This document shows positions 41,418 through 50,069 of a DNA stretch of 50,069 nucleotides, in pieces. Both the position numbers and the translations under genes were made by a program. A model generated the notes under the pieces. That model saw only the letters and a list, made by a program, of their open reading frames with translations. It was not told the DNA's origin and did not search any database. Position 1 is the first letter of the stretch. Every line of letters starts with the position of its first letter. Source of the DNA: an uncultured Pseudorhodobacter sp. (GTDB lineage: Bacteria > Pseudomonadota > Alphaproteobacteria > Rhodobacterales > Rhodobacteraceae); the NCBI GenBank assembly GCA_913062925.1, contig CAJXWJ010000022.1:1-50069 (forward strand), given 5' to 3'.

Positions 41418-43055
41418 TTAGCCCAAAAGCGCGCGCGCAGCCTCGCGCGCGGCTTCGGTGACGCTGTCGCCAGATAGCATCCGCCCGATCTCTTCGATGC
41501 GCTCGTCAGGGTTCAGCGGCACCACGGTGGAGAGGGTCTGGCCCTTGACCACCCGCTTTTCCACCCGCCAATGATGCCCGCCCAAGGCCGCCACTTGCGG
41601 CGAATGGGTCACCACCAAGACCTGCGCTTGGCCTGCCAGTGATTTCAGACGGCGGCCAACCGCATCAGCGGTCGCCCCGCCCACGCCGCGGTCGATCTCG
41701 TCAAAGATCAGCGTCAGACCCGGCGTGTCGCCGGTCAGACAGACCTTCAACGCCAGCAAGAACCGCGACAATTCCCCGCCCGAGGCGATTTTGTTCAAAG
41801 CCCCCGCCGGCGCGCCGGGGTTGGTGGCCACGGTGAATTGCACCGCATCGACGCCTTCGGGGCCCTGTTCACCCAAGCTGACTTCGGTGGTGAAAACCGC
41901 GCGCTCCATCTTCAGCGGTGCGAGTTCCGCCGCCATCGCACGGTCCAGCCGTTGTGCAGCCGCACGGCGCGCCTTGGTCAGCGCCATCGCCTCGCGCTGA
42001 AAGCTGCGCTGCGCCTCGGCCAAGGTCTGTTCCAGCTTGGCAATGCCCGCCGCCCCGCCATCAATCGCCGCAAGCCGCAGCCGCAGGCCATCAGCAAAGC
42101 CGCCCAGATCATCGGCCAAAACGCCATGCTTGCGGGCCAAAGCGCGGATCGCAAACAAACGCTCTTCCATCGCATCAAGTTCAGAGGGGTTGAAATCCAA
42201 CTGCCGCAAGCAGCTTTCGACCCCCGCCTGCGCATCGCCCAATTCGATCAGCGCGCGCCCCAAAGCGGCAAGCGGCGCGTCAAGCTGGCCATTGGCACGG
42301 TCCGATGCGCCCTCTAGCCAGCGCATCGCCTCGCGCAGCGTCGCCTCGCCACCATCGGTCAGGCCGGCATAGGCGCGCTGAATGTCGGCGCGGATCTTGG
42401 CCGCGCCCTGCATCATCCGCCGCTTGGCGTCCAAGGTCGCCTCTTCGCCCTGCTCAGGCGCCAGCTTATCCAGCTCTGCCACCGCATGGCGCAGATAGTC
42501 TTCCTCGACCTGCGCGCGTTCAAGCGCCGCTGTCGCCTGCGCCAAAGCATCGCGCGCCGCTGATTGCGCCCGCCATGCCGCACGCGCGGCTGTCAGATCG
42601 ACGCCTGCGAAATCGTCCAGCAGATTGCGATGCCCGCGCGGATTAAGCAGGCCACGGTCATCATGCTGGCCGTGCAACTCGACCAAAGTGTCCGACAGCT
42701 CGCGCAGAACCTCGCCCGAAACGCGCCGATCGTTGATATAGGCGGTCTTGCGGCCATCGGCGGTGTTCACCCGCCGCAGGATCAACTCGTCAGGATCAGG
42801 AAAGCCCGCTGCCGCCAGAACCGCCCGCGCGGCATGGCCCGCAGGCAGATCAAATTCGGCCGTGACCTCGCCTTGTGCTGCGCCTGCGCGCACCAATTCC
42901 GCCCGCCCGCGCCAGCCAAGCACAAAGCCCAAAGCATCAAGCAGAATGGACTTTCCCGCGCCAGTCTCGCCAGTCAGCACATTCAGACCAGGTGCGAATT
43001 CAAGGCTGAGATGGTCAATGATCAGCACATCGCGAATATCAAGGCTACGCAGCAT
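41418..43055 (-). CDS. recN: DNA repair protein RecN
   Basis: This 545-residue, SMC-like ATPase helps in double-strand break repair. Walker A GETGAGKS is at residues 29-36, long coiled coils fill about 150-370, and the ABC signature SGGELSRFLLA and Walker B LIFDEIDRGVGG lie near residues 420-460. I chose the ATG at 43055 because homologues begin this way; another in-frame ATG at 43067 exists. It follows bamD, as in other alphaproteobacteria. Its stop abuts that of the convergent NTF2-like gene. Confidence 0.95.
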   Translation of the reverse strand: MLRSLDIRDVLIIDHLSLEFAPGLNVLTGETGAGKSILLDALGFVLGWRGRAELVRAGAAQGEVTAEFDLPAGHAARAVLAAAGFPDPDELILRRVNTADGRKTAYINDRRVSGEVLRELSDTLVELHGQHDDRGLLNPRGHRNLLDDFAGVDLTAARAAWRAQSAARDALAQATAALERAQVEEDYLRHAVAELDKLAPEQGEEATLDAKRRMMQGAAKIRADIQRAYAGLTDGGEATLREAMRWLEGASDRANGQLDAPLAALGRALIELGDAQAGVESCLRQLDFNPSELDAMEERLFAIRALARKHGVLADDLGGFADGLRLRLAAIDGGAAGIAKLEQTLAEAQRSFQREAMALTKARRAAAQRLDRAMAAELAPLKMERAVFTTEVSLGEQGPEGVDAVQFTVATNPGAPAGALNKIASGGELSRFLLALKVCLTGDTPGLTLIFDEIDRGVGGATADAVGRRLKSLAGQAQVLVVTHSPQVAALGGHHWRVEKRVVKGQTLSTVVPLNPDERIEEIGRMLSGDSVTEAAREAARALLG

Positions 43056-43091
43056 CGCCCACACCATAGGCCGCCGCCGCTTTTGCGGTGA

Positions 43092-43943
43092 TCACAGCCA
43101 CTGCCCCTTGATCATCTGGCGGTAAACCTGCGCCAACCAATTCGAGCCCTTTGGCTTTGGCTCCAAACCCTTGTCTTTCAACAGCTTGAAGCTGTCCTCG
43201 TAAAAGGGGCTGGATTGATAGTTATAGCCCAAAATCGCGCCAGCCGTCTGCGCCTCGTCTGTCAGACCCAGCGCCAGATAGGCTTCAACCAGACGGTGCA
43301 ACGCCTCGGCGGTATGGCTTGAGGTTTGGAAATCTTGCACAACGGCGCGGAACCGGTTGATCGCCGCCGCGTAATTGCCGCGTTTCAGATAATAGCGGCC
43401 AATTTCCATGTCTTTCGAGGCCAGATGATCAAAGGCCATCTCGAATTTCAGCTGCGCCGATTTTGCGTATTCGCTGTCTGGATATTGCTCGATCACCACC
43501 CGCAGCGCCTGTAAGGCCTGATAGGTCAGCCCCTGATCGCGGCCAACCTCGTCAATCTGATCGTAATAGGACAGTGCCAGAAGATAGGCCGCATAGGCTG
43601 TGTCTTCCTCACCCGGATAATAATCCAGATAGCGCTGCGCCGCGGTGCGGGCTTCTTCGTATTTCTTGAATTTATGCAAGGTAAAGGCCTGCATGATCAG
43701 CGCGCGCTTGGCCCAAGCCGAATAGGGGTAAAGGCGCTCGACCGTCTGAAAGTATTCCAGCGCTTGGCCCTTTTTGGCGGATTTATCCTCAAGCAGGAAT
43801 TCGCCGCGCTTAAAGATGTCTTCGGCGCTCAGTGTCTCAAGCGGCACATCGTTGGTTTTCTGCGCCGCACAAGCTGCCAGCGTGCCGAGCAAAACCGCAC
43901 CGCACAGCATCCGCAGCGCTTTCCCTGACTGTCTGCCTGCCAT
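43092..43943 (-). CDS. bamD: Outer membrane assembly lipoprotein BamD
   Basis: This 283-residue lipoprotein has a signal peptide with lipobox LAAC (Cys25). It has tetratricopeptide-like repeats over residues about 40-250. BamD works with BamA to insert beta-barrel proteins into the outer membrane. The order lpxC-bamD-recN is the usual one in Rhodobacteraceae. The 175 bases between lpxC and bamD contain no gene; a TATAGT-like box there lacks a good -35. Confidence 0.95.
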   Translation of the reverse strand: MAGRQSGKALRMLCGAVLLGTLAACAAQKTNDVPLETLSAEDIFKRGEFLLEDKSAKKGQALEYFQTVERLYPYSAWAKRALIMQAFTLHKFKKYEEARTAAQRYLDYYPGEEDTAYAAYLLALSYYDQIDEVGRDQGLTYQALQALRVVIEQYPDSEYAKSAQLKFEMAFDHLASKDMEIGRYYLKRGNYAAAINRFRAVVQDFQTSSHTAEALHRLVEAYLALGLTDEAQTAGAILGYNYQSSPFYEDSFKLLKDKGLEPKPKGSNWLAQVYRQMIKGQWL

Positions 43944-44118
43944 CTTCCGCCTACCTTAATTTCCCGCGCAAGAGCCACCGCTAAGGGTCGCGCTCATCAC
44001 GCTTTGCAAACACCTATCACAGAAAAATCGCCGGCGCAAAATGGCTTTCTTAAGCTTTGGCGGTTTCGCTTCACTATAAATCAGCTGGCAGCAAACCGAC
44101 CCGCGCGCAAGGCCGATG

Positions 44119-45036
44119 CTAACGCGGCAGATCGCCGCGATGCACACCAACGCCGGGCAATTTGCCACCGGTATGGCCTTCGCAATTGTGATAGGCCCAA
44201 GCGTCAGGCTGGGCAAACAGCGCGCGTAACAGCTTGTTGGTCAAGGCATGCCCCGCACGCACGCCGGTATAGCGGCCCAAGAGCGGCGCGCCAGCCAAAG
44301 CCAAATCGCCCATCGCATCCAGCATCTTGTGGCGCACAGGCTCGTCGGCATGACGCAGGCCGCCCGGCGACAGCACATTCGAGCCGTCAAAAACCACCGC
44401 GTTTTCCAGCGTGCCGCCCAAAGCCAGCCCACGTTCGCGCATCGCAATCACATCCGCATTGCGGCAAAATGTTCGGCTGTTGGACAGTTCACGCACAAAA
44501 GCGCCATTTGCCATGTTCAAGACCATCGACTGCTGGCCAATTGCGGCTTCGGCGAAATCAATGCGGAAGTCGATTTCCAGCATTTCAGAAGGTTCCAGCC
44601 GTGCCACCGCATCGCCATCGCGCACTTCAACTGCGCGAAGCACCCGTATGGCCAATACCGGCGCGTCTTGCACCAGAATGCCCGCTGTCAGAATGCCGTC
44701 TACGAAAGGTGCAGCCGAGCCGTCTAAAATTGGAACCTCTGGCCCATCCACCTCGATCAGCGCATTGCTTATTGCAGAGCCAGCCAAGGCCGCCATCACA
44801 TGCTCAATCGTCGAGACCGACACGCCAGCGTCATTGGCAATCAACGTACAAAGCTTTGAGGGCACAACCGCATCCCAAACGGCAGGAATCCGCGCATCCT
44901 GCGCCCCAACATCGCTGCGCAGGAACCAAATCCCATGCCCAACCGGAGCTGGATGAATTTTCAGCGTCACAGCCGCACCAGAGTGCAGGCCCTTGCCCTG
45001 AAAAACAGCCGTGGATTTTAGCGAATACTGCAACAA
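44119..45036 (-). CDS. lpxC: UDP-3-O-acyl-N-acetylglucosamine deacetylase
   Basis: This 305-residue zinc enzyme performs the committed step of lipid A synthesis. Zinc ligands are in TIEHVMAAL (His79) and RHKMLDAMGDLAL (His and Asp near 238-242), and the catalytic His is in GVRAGHALTNKL. The start codon appears to be TTG (45036, or the next TTG at 45033), preceded by GGAG. No ATG lies near the family N-terminus (LQYSLKSTAVFQGKGLHSG). A strong terminator lies upstream, so lpxC probably has its own promoter. Confidence 0.95.
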   Translation of the reverse strand: MLQYSLKSTAVFQGKGLHSGAAVTLKIHPAPVGHGIWFLRSDVGAQDARIPAVWDAVVPSKLCTLIANDAGVSVSTIEHVMAALAGSAISNALIEVDGPEVPILDGSAAPFVDGILTAGILVQDAPVLAIRVLRAVEVRDGDAVARLEPSEMLEIDFRIDFAEAAIGQQSMVLNMANGAFVRELSNSRTFCRNADVIAMRERGLALGGTLENAVVFDGSNVLSPGGLRHADEPVRHKMLDAMGDLALAGAPLLGRYTGVRAGHALTNKLLRALFAQPDAWAYHNCEGHTGGKLPGVGVHRGDLPR

Positions 45037-45170
45037 AACTCTCCGATGTGGGCGAAATGCACAGATTCTGCCCTTACCCCTTAGCTAAGTCGAAGCAAGC
45101 GGAAGCTCAATTCACAGTTTGTAACTGTCTGTAACAGAGAATTAACCCTACAAGCCCTTGATAGAAAACA

Positions 45171-45197
45171 AAAAAGCCCGGAAGGTCCGGGCTTTTT
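45171..45197 (-). terminator. Terminator of ftsZ (perfect 12-bp stem)
   Basis: The arms AAAAAGCCCGGA and TCCGGGCTTTTT are perfectly complementary around a three-base loop. On the minus strand it ends the ftsZ transcript 20 bases past the stop. Confidence 0.92.
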
Positions 45198-45216
45198 CCA
45201 ATATGTTACCAAAAGC

Positions 45217-46851
45217 CTAGTTGGCTTGACGGCGCAAGAAGGCTGGAATCTCGATGCGTTCCTGATCGGCAGACATCTCTTGCTCGTCATCATAAGAGGT
45301 GACGGGTGGCTGCTGGCGGGCCGAAACCGCGCGCTCTTGGGCGGCTTCGCTTTGGCCACCCGCCATGCGATTGATCAGATTGCCAATGCCAAAGCGCGGA
45401 CGCTCTGCTGGTTTTGGCGCAGGGGCGGCGGCGGGCTGACGTTGCTGTGGCTGTGCCATGCCGGGGCGTGCGCCCTGCTGGATTGGCGATTTGCTAACAG
45501 CGGCTTGCAGACGAGCCAAGGCTTCTGGCGAAGGCGACCCCGCTGCGCGCGGACGCGGCGCGACAAAGCTGCCGGCATCATTGTCAAGCGATGCTGCTTG
45601 GCGTGGTGGCTGCGGCTGTGCGGCCTGCGGACGGTAGGCCGGAGCCGGCATATCGTCTTCGGCCAGCGCCTCGGGCTGCTGTTGCGGCTGCGGCTGTGGT
45701 GCAAAGCTTGGCTGATGCGACTGGAACAGATCGGCAGCCACCGGCTGCGGCTGGGCTGGCTGCGACGCTGGGGCTGCAACCTGCGTGGCGACATGCGACA
45801 CGGTCAGCTTCGGCTCTGGGGCTGGCTGACGCAAAGGCTCGCCCATCGGGCGGCGGGCAACCGGACCTTCAGCGCGAGCCGCGGTGACATCAATCCCCGT
45901 GGCCACAACCGAAACCCGCAAAACGCCGTCAAGCGTGGTGTCCAGCGTCGAGCCGACGATGATATTCGCATCTGGATCGACTTTTTCACGGATGATATTT
46001 GCCGCCTCGTCCAATTCGAACAGGGTCAGATCATAGCCGCCAGTGATGTTGATCAGCACGCCCTTGGCGCCATGCAACGAAATCTCGTCAAGCAATGGGT
46101 TGGCAATCGCCTTCTCGGCGGCCTCGACGGCGCGGTTTTCGCCCGAAGCTTCGCCGGTGCCCATCATCGCCTTGCCCATCTCATCCATCACCGCGCGCAC
46201 ATCGGCGAAGTCGAGGTTGATCAGGCCAGGACGCACCATCAGATCCGTGACACCCTTAACGCCCTGATAAAGCACATCATCCGCCATCGCAAATGCGTCG
46301 GTGAAGGTGGTGCGCTCATTGGCCAGACGGAACAGATTCTGGTTTGGAATGATGATCAGCGTGTCGACAACCTTTTGCAGCGCCGCAATGCCCTCTTCGG
46401 CTTGCTTCATCCGCTTATTGCCCTCAAACTGGAACGGCTTGGTGACAACGCCGACAGTCAGCACGCCCAATTCACGCGCAGCCTGCGCGATGATCGGGGC
46501 CGCGCCTGTACCGGTGCCGCCGCCCATGCCAGCGGTGATAAAGCACATATGCGCGCCCGCCAGATGGTCAACGATTTCTTCGATGGTCTCTTCTGCGGCA
46601 GCAGCCCCAACCGTGGGACGCGCGCCAGCACCCAAACCTTCGGTCACTTTCAGACCCATCTGAATCTTAGAGGTTGCCTTGCTTTGCTGCAAAGCCTGTG
46701 CGTCGGTGTTCGCAACCACGAACTCGACACCCTCAAGATTTTTCTCGATCATATTGTTGACCGCATTGCCGCCGGCACCGCCAACGCCAAACACCGTGAT
46801 GCGCGGCTTCAGCTCGGTTTCTGTCGAAGTCATGATCAGATTCAATGCCAT
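45217..46851 (-). CDS. ftsZ: Cell division GTPase FtsZ
   Basis: This 544-residue tubulin homologue forms the division ring. The GTP-binding tubulin signature [10 protein letters not shown] lies near residue 110 and the T7 loop region [11 protein letters not shown] near 200. The core ends at about residue 325. A long Pro/Gln/Ala-rich linker (about 330-525) leads to the C-terminal peptide [14 protein letters not shown], which binds FtsA. The long linker is typical of Rhodobacteraceae. The gap to ftsA is 209 bases with no gene. Confidence 0.97.
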   Translation of the reverse strand: MALNLIMTSTETELKPRITVFGVGGAGGNAVNNMIEKNLEGVEFVVANTDAQALQQSKATSKIQMGLKVTEGLGAGARPTVGAAAAEETIEEIVDHLAGAHMCFITAGMGGGTGTGAAPIIAQAARELGVLTVGVVTKPFQFEGNKRMKQAEEGIAALQKVVDTLIIIPNQNLFRLANERTTFTDAFAMADDVLYQGVKGVTDLMVRPGLINLDFADVRAVMDEMGKAMMGTGEASGENRAVEAAEKAIANPLLDEISLHGAKGVLINITGGYDLTLFELDEAANIIREKVDPDANIIVGSTLDTTLDGVLRVSVVATGIDVTAARAEGPVARRPMGEPLRQPAPEPKLTVSHVATQVAAPASQPAQPQPVAADLFQSHQPSFAPQPQPQQQPEALAEDDMPAPAYRPQAAQPQPPRQAASLDNDAGSFVAPRPRAAGSPSPEALARLQAAVSKSPIQQGARPGMAQPQQRQPAAAPAPKPAERPRFGIGNLINRMAGGQSEAAQERAVSARQQPPVTSYDDEQEMSADQERIEIPAFLRRQAN

Positions 46852-47060
46852 TTTTTGTCCGCCTGTTTTTATGCGGGCTGCCGCCGCTGTTTGCCGTGTC
46901 AGCGTTCAAAACCTGTCCCGAGGCCGAAAACGCATATTTATCCCCGATTCTATCCACATGAAGCCGCAACGTCACGCAAAAAAGTCACAGATTCCACCAA
47001 ATATAGCTGAATTCCGCTTGTTTTTCACGGCATATTGCCGACTTGCGTAAATGTAGCGGT

Positions 47061-48395
47061 TTACCAGTTGTCCTTAAACCAACGGAAGGCCCGTTTCAGC
47101 GAGCGCGCTGGATAGCGTTCGGTCGGAATGTCAAAGTCCCACCACTCGTCTTGCGGGTGGCTGGCGAAAAGGCACAGGCCCACAGCGCTGGAAAACGCAG
47201 GCCCGGTTGCCGCCTGCGGCAGGCCCTGCACACGCATAGGGCGACCCATACGAACACGCTGGCCCAAGATGCGGCTGGCCAAACCATCCAAACCGGGGAT
47301 CTGGCTTGCGCCGCCGGTCAGTACGATCTGCTGGCTGGGCAGGCTGTCAAAGCCTGCCACATCCAGCCGCGCGCGCACTTCTTCCAGAATTTCCTCGACC
47401 CGTGGCCGCATGATGCCGATCAACTCGGTGCGGCTGATTTGACGCCGATCTTTTTCCCAATCGCCGCTGTCGCCGCCGATTTCGATCATCTCGCGGTCGT
47501 CCATCCCCGTGGCATGCACGCCGCCGTGTTTGGTCTTAATGCGCTCGGCCACCACCAGCGGCACTTGCAACCCCTTCGAGATATCTGACGTCACATGGTC
47601 GCCGCCCATGCGCACGCTATCCGCGTAGATCATATGCTTTTTCATAAAGATCGAAATGCCCGAGGCACCGCCGCCCAAATCAATGCAGGCAGCCCCAAGT
47701 TCTTGCTCGTCTTCCACAAGGCTGGAAATCGCCGAGGCATAGGCCGAAGAGGCAATGCCCGCCAGTTCAAGGTCACAGCGCTTGATGCAATACAAAAGGT
47801 TCTGCACCACGCTTGCATCGACCGAAAGCATATGCAGATCGCAGGCCAAACGGTTGCCAATCTGCCCGCGCGGATCGCCCAGACCCGAGCGGTGATCCAG
47901 CGCAAAGTTCACCGGCTGGGCGTGCAAAATCTCGCGGCCCTCGCCAAAATCTGGCACATCGCAAGAGGCCAGCACCTGGGCCACATCCTGCTCACTGACC
48001 ACCGAGTCTTGTAGATCCCACTCGCCCGCCAAGCCATAGCTGCGCGGCTCTGCCCCCGAGAAACAGGCGATCACATGGTCCACCCGCACGTTTGCCATCT
48101 TTTGCGCGGCCTGCACTGCGGTGCGAATGGCGCGCTCGGTTTCATTCATCACCGCGATTTCGCCAAAGCGCACCCCGCGCGATCGGGTGGTGGCAGCGCC
48201 AATCACCCGAAACCGCGACTGACCCGCCATCGAGCCCACGCCATCGGCCTCGCGGTCGGCCTCGATGCCGTCAAAGCGCAGCACAAGACAGGCAATCTTC
48301 GAAGTGCCGACATCCAAAATCGCCACCACACCGCGCTGCATCGCTGCCCGCCGCATGTGCCGCATCGCCCGTTGGGATTGATAAAGGTCGGTCAT
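47061..48395 (-). CDS. ftsA: Cell division protein FtsA
   Basis: This 444-residue actin-like ATPase anchors FtsZ to the membrane. AILDVGTSKIACLV (phosphate 1) is at residues about 26-39, with CIDLGGGASGISIF (phosphate 2) near 240. VLTGGASQIPGLDGLASRIL is the adenosine motif. A basic C-terminal helix (SLKRAFRWFKDNW) is the membrane anchor. Its start overlaps ftsQ by four bases. Confidence 0.96.
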   Translation of the reverse strand: MTDLYQSQRAMRHMRRAAMQRGVVAILDVGTSKIACLVLRFDGIEADREADGVGSMAGQSRFRVIGAATTRSRGVRFGEIAVMNETERAIRTAVQAAQKMANVRVDHVIACFSGAEPRSYGLAGEWDLQDSVVSEQDVAQVLASCDVPDFGEGREILHAQPVNFALDHRSGLGDPRGQIGNRLACDLHMLSVDASVVQNLLYCIKRCDLELAGIASSAYASAISSLVEDEQELGAACIDLGGGASGISIFMKKHMIYADSVRMGGDHVTSDISKGLQVPLVVAERIKTKHGGVHATGMDDREMIEIGGDSGDWEKDRRQISRTELIGIMRPRVEEILEEVRARLDVAGFDSLPSQQIVLTGGASQIPGLDGLASRILGQRVRMGRPMRVQGLPQAATGPAFSSAVGLCLFASHPQDEWWDFDIPTERYPARSLKRAFRWFKDNW

Positions 48396-49291
48396 AGGTT
48401 GTTCCCTGCGCTCGGTGCCAGCCCTTGTGCCGCGCGGGCCTCGTTCAAAGCGAACGGGGCCAGACGCAGCGCGGGCCGGTCTTGATTTCTAAGGTCGATA
48501 GAAAGGATGTCGCGATCCAGCAGCTTTTCTGCCTGATCTAGCGCCAAAAGTCGTTCAAGGGCCGCAATTGGATTGCTTTGCGGCAGCCGGATGGTCTGAT
48601 TGCGGTCCAGCACCAGATCCCAGCGCCGATCCCCGACCCGCACCAAGCCGCGCAGACGGGACGCTATCGGCGCGGCAGCGTCAAAGACCTGCATCGCTTC
48701 GCCAAGAGCGCGGTCTGCCCCCTCGCCTGCAACCAGTGGCAAATCGGCGCGATCGGCGCGCGCAATCAGGCTGGCCACGCGGTGGCCGGTCTTGTCCAAC
48801 AACTCCAGCCCCGTGTCCTTACGCCAGACCATCACCGGCTCGCGTTCGGTCAACAGCACCTGCAAAACACCTCCCGAGCGCACCCGCAATTCGGCCGAAG
48901 CCACGGCGTCCAGCGCCTCGATCTTGGCGCGCAAGGCGGCCAGATCCAGATCAAACGACGACATCGGCAGGCGCAGCGCAAGTTTCGCGCGCACCGCATC
49001 CGACAAATCGCGCGAGGCGCCCTCGACCGACATCAAAGACACCCGAAACTCGGGGCGCTGCTGAAACTGCTGCTGCAAATTGGCAAAGCTTTGCAAAATC
49101 GCGCTGCGGCGGGCATCACTGGCAAAGATAGCCAAGCCCAGCAACCCAATCACCACCACCGGCCCGCCAAAGCGGAACAGGCCGCGAAACACCGGCGTCA
49201 GCCACAAGCGCTGCATGCGGTACTGCCAGCGCGAGGGGGCCGGATCGCGGCGCAGATAGGCAGGATCAGCGCGGCGGCCTAGCGGTTGCAT
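48392..49291 (-). CDS. ftsQ: Cell division protein FtsQ
   Basis: This 299-residue, bitopic protein has one transmembrane segment at about residues 42-58, then a POTRA domain ([17 protein letters not shown]) and the FtsQ beta domain ([14 protein letters not shown], then [11 protein letters not shown]). It recruits FtsB and FtsL to the divisome. GGAGG lies seven bases before the ATG at 49291, favouring it over an upstream in-frame start. It overlaps the ddl stop by 13 bases. Confidence 0.92.
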   Translation of the reverse strand: MQPLGRRADPAYLRRDPAPSRWQYRMQRLWLTPVFRGLFRFGGPVVVIGLLGLAIFASDARRSAILQSFANLQQQFQQRPEFRVSLMSVEGASRDLSDAVRAKLALRLPMSSFDLDLAALRAKIEALDAVASAELRVRSGGVLQVLLTEREPVMVWRKDTGLELLDKTGHRVASLIARADRADLPLVAGEGADRALGEAMQVFDAAAPIASRLRGLVRVGDRRWDLVLDRNQTIRLPQSNPIAALERLLALDQAEKLLDRDILSIDLRNQDRPALRLAPFALNEARAAQGLAPSAGNNL

Positions 49292-50069
49292 GAGGCATCC
49301 TCCACGATCCAGGCGCAGAACTCGGCAAAGCTGATGCCGCAATGCGCCGCCTGCTCAGGCGCAAGCGAGGTTGCGGTCATGCCGGGCTGGGTGTTGGTTT
49401 CCAGCAGGATCAAACCATCCAGCCCGCGCGCCTCGTCCCAGCGGAAATCGGTGCGGCTGATGCCACGGCAGCCCAAAGCCTGATGCGCGCGCAGGGCATA
49501 GTCCAGACAGGCGGCCTCGATCTGGGCAGGGATCTGCGCAGGCAGCACATGGCGCGATCCGCCAACCTTGTATTTCGCGTCAAAATCATACCAACCCTCG
49601 GTCAGGATATCGGTGACACAAAGCGCGCGATCCCCCATCACCGTGACCGTCATCTCGCGCCCCGGCGCATAGGCCTCGACCATCACGGTTTCGGGCATGG
49701 TATCGGCAAGGCGCGGCGCATTGCTGCCCGCCTGCACGATATAAACCCCGACAGAGGAGCCCTCGTTATAGGGTTTGACGACATAGGGCGGCGGCAAGAC
49801 ATGGCCTGCCGAGACCGCATCGCGGCTGGCCAGAACCGATTGCACCACGGGCAAGCCATTGGTGACATAGACCTCTTTGGTCTTGATCTTATCCATCGCC
49901 AGCGCTGACGCCAGAATGCCGGAATGGGTATAGGGCAGGCGCAGCCATTCCAGCAGGCCTTGCACCGCGCCATCCTCGCCCCAAGGGCCATGCAGCGCAT
50001 TAAAGCAAACGTCAGGATTCAGGGCAATCAAACGTGCAGAAAGATCGCGGTCGCAATCGACCTCGACCA
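49279..50069 (-). CDS. ddl: D-alanine--D-alanine ligase, partial (5' end beyond the window)
   Basis: The visible 262 residues of this ATP-grasp enzyme run from a [13 protein letters not shown] stretch at the window edge to the stop. The family length is about 300, so roughly 40 residues are outside. [16 protein letters not shown] is the conserved N-domain block, [15 protein letters not shown] the ATP-grasp loop, and [11 protein letters not shown] the magnesium-binding end. It joins two D-alanines for peptidoglycan. It is followed by ftsQ. Confidence 0.94.
   Translation of the reverse strand, partial: VEVDCDRDLSARLIALNPDVCFNALHGPWGEDGAVQGLLEWLRLPYTHSGILASALAMDKIKTKEVYVTNGLPVVQSVLASRDAVSAGHVLPPPYVVKPYNEGSSVGVYIVQAGSNAPRLADTMPETVMVEAYAPGREMTVTVMGDRALCVTDILTEGWYDFDAKYKVGGSRHVLPAQIPAQIEAACLDYALRAHQALGCRGISRTDFRWDEARGLDGLILLETNTQPGMTATSLAPEQAAHCGISFAEFCAWIVEDASCNR

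Noticed and set aside
45226-47010. A 594-codon frame antisense to ftsZ
   Set aside because: A mirror frame of a certain gene with an Arg/His-rich, domain-less product; no ribosome-binding site stands out.
46852-47060. CtrA-type (TTAA-N7-TTAA) boxes between ftsA and ftsZ
   Set aside because: No such pair is visible in the 209-base gap, which is AT-richer than its surroundings but has no clear motif.
1-50069. Prophage, transposase, CRISPR array or defence island
   Set aside because: No integrase, transposase, cas, restriction or toxin-antitoxin gene is recognisable, and no regularly spaced direct repeats occur.

Overview
The window reads as chromosomal DNA of an alphaproteobacterium in the family Rhodobacteraceae (Rhodobacter/Pseudorhodobacter/Roseobacter group). 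The signs are GC-rich coding sequence, a circularly permuted two-piece tmRNA with an ANDN-type tag, an SspB-alpha ClpXP adaptor, a zeta-type ATPase inhibitor (DUF1476), TrgA/TrgB proteins, a separate homocysteine methyltransferase plus corrinoid protein, and the ddl-ftsQ-ftsA-ftsZ-lpxC-bamD-recN block. No prophage, transposase, CRISPR array or rRNA operon is visible. Most of the window is compact operons with 4-base ATGA stop/start overlaps.

Layout. 1-4.5 kb (minus): tRNA-Ser(GGA), then a cysK - MscS-type channel - AlaX operon. 4.7-7.6 kb (minus): a DUF3726-like protein, a putrescine-type aminotransferase and its GntR/FCD regulator. 7.7-12.2 kb (minus): phr (photolyase) - cfa (cyclopropane fatty acid synthase) - trgA - trgB, read as one stress operon from a predicted RpoE (ECF sigma) promoter at 12123-12151 and closed by a large inverted repeat. 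12.2-14.5 kb (minus): acrylyl-CoA reductase AcuI plus a class V PLP enzyme, divergent from a solitary polyamine-type binding protein. 15.8-21.2 kb (plus): FkbM methyltransferase, permuted tmRNA, chrA, sspB, a methyltransferase, fumC and two small genes. 21.2-24.5 kb (minus): cytochrome P450, a membrane alpha/beta-hydrolase and ccdA. 24.7 kb: a TusA-like protein (plus). 25-33 kb (minus): rne, dctBD and purCSQ. 33.2-41.4 kb (mostly plus): ATPase inhibitor zeta, an MprF-like lipid aminoacyltransferase, a homocysteine methyltransferase, a PA0069-type radical SAM protein (minus), a corrinoid protein, a tiny membrane protein, DUF1638, a FAD-linked dehydrogenase and an NTF2-like protein. 41.4-50 kb (minus): recN, bamD, lpxC, ftsZ, ftsA, ftsQ and a partial ddl, the distal end of the division/cell-wall cluster.

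How the parts may work together. (i) The same perfect 12-base palindrome (ATTTGATCAAAT) lies in front of the putrescine-type aminotransferase and again between acuI and the polyamine-type binding protein. This suggests one regulon, perhaps of the local GntR protein, joining amine uptake, transamination and acrylyl-CoA-type detoxification. (ii) Photolyase, membrane-lipid cyclopropanation and tellurite-resistance genes appear to share one RpoE-type promoter, so the tellurite genes may belong to a singlet-oxygen response. (iii) The tmRNA and the adaptor that delivers its tagged products to ClpXP are about 1.4 kb apart. (iv) The DctD-like regulator lacks the GAFTGA loop needed to engage sigma-54. 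(v) Homocysteine methyltransferase, corrinoid protein and DUF1638 form a likely split cobalamin-dependent methionine synthase locus. No clear case of a wholly new system emerged; the palindrome-linked regulon and the RpoE-phr-cfa-trgAB operon are the best leads.
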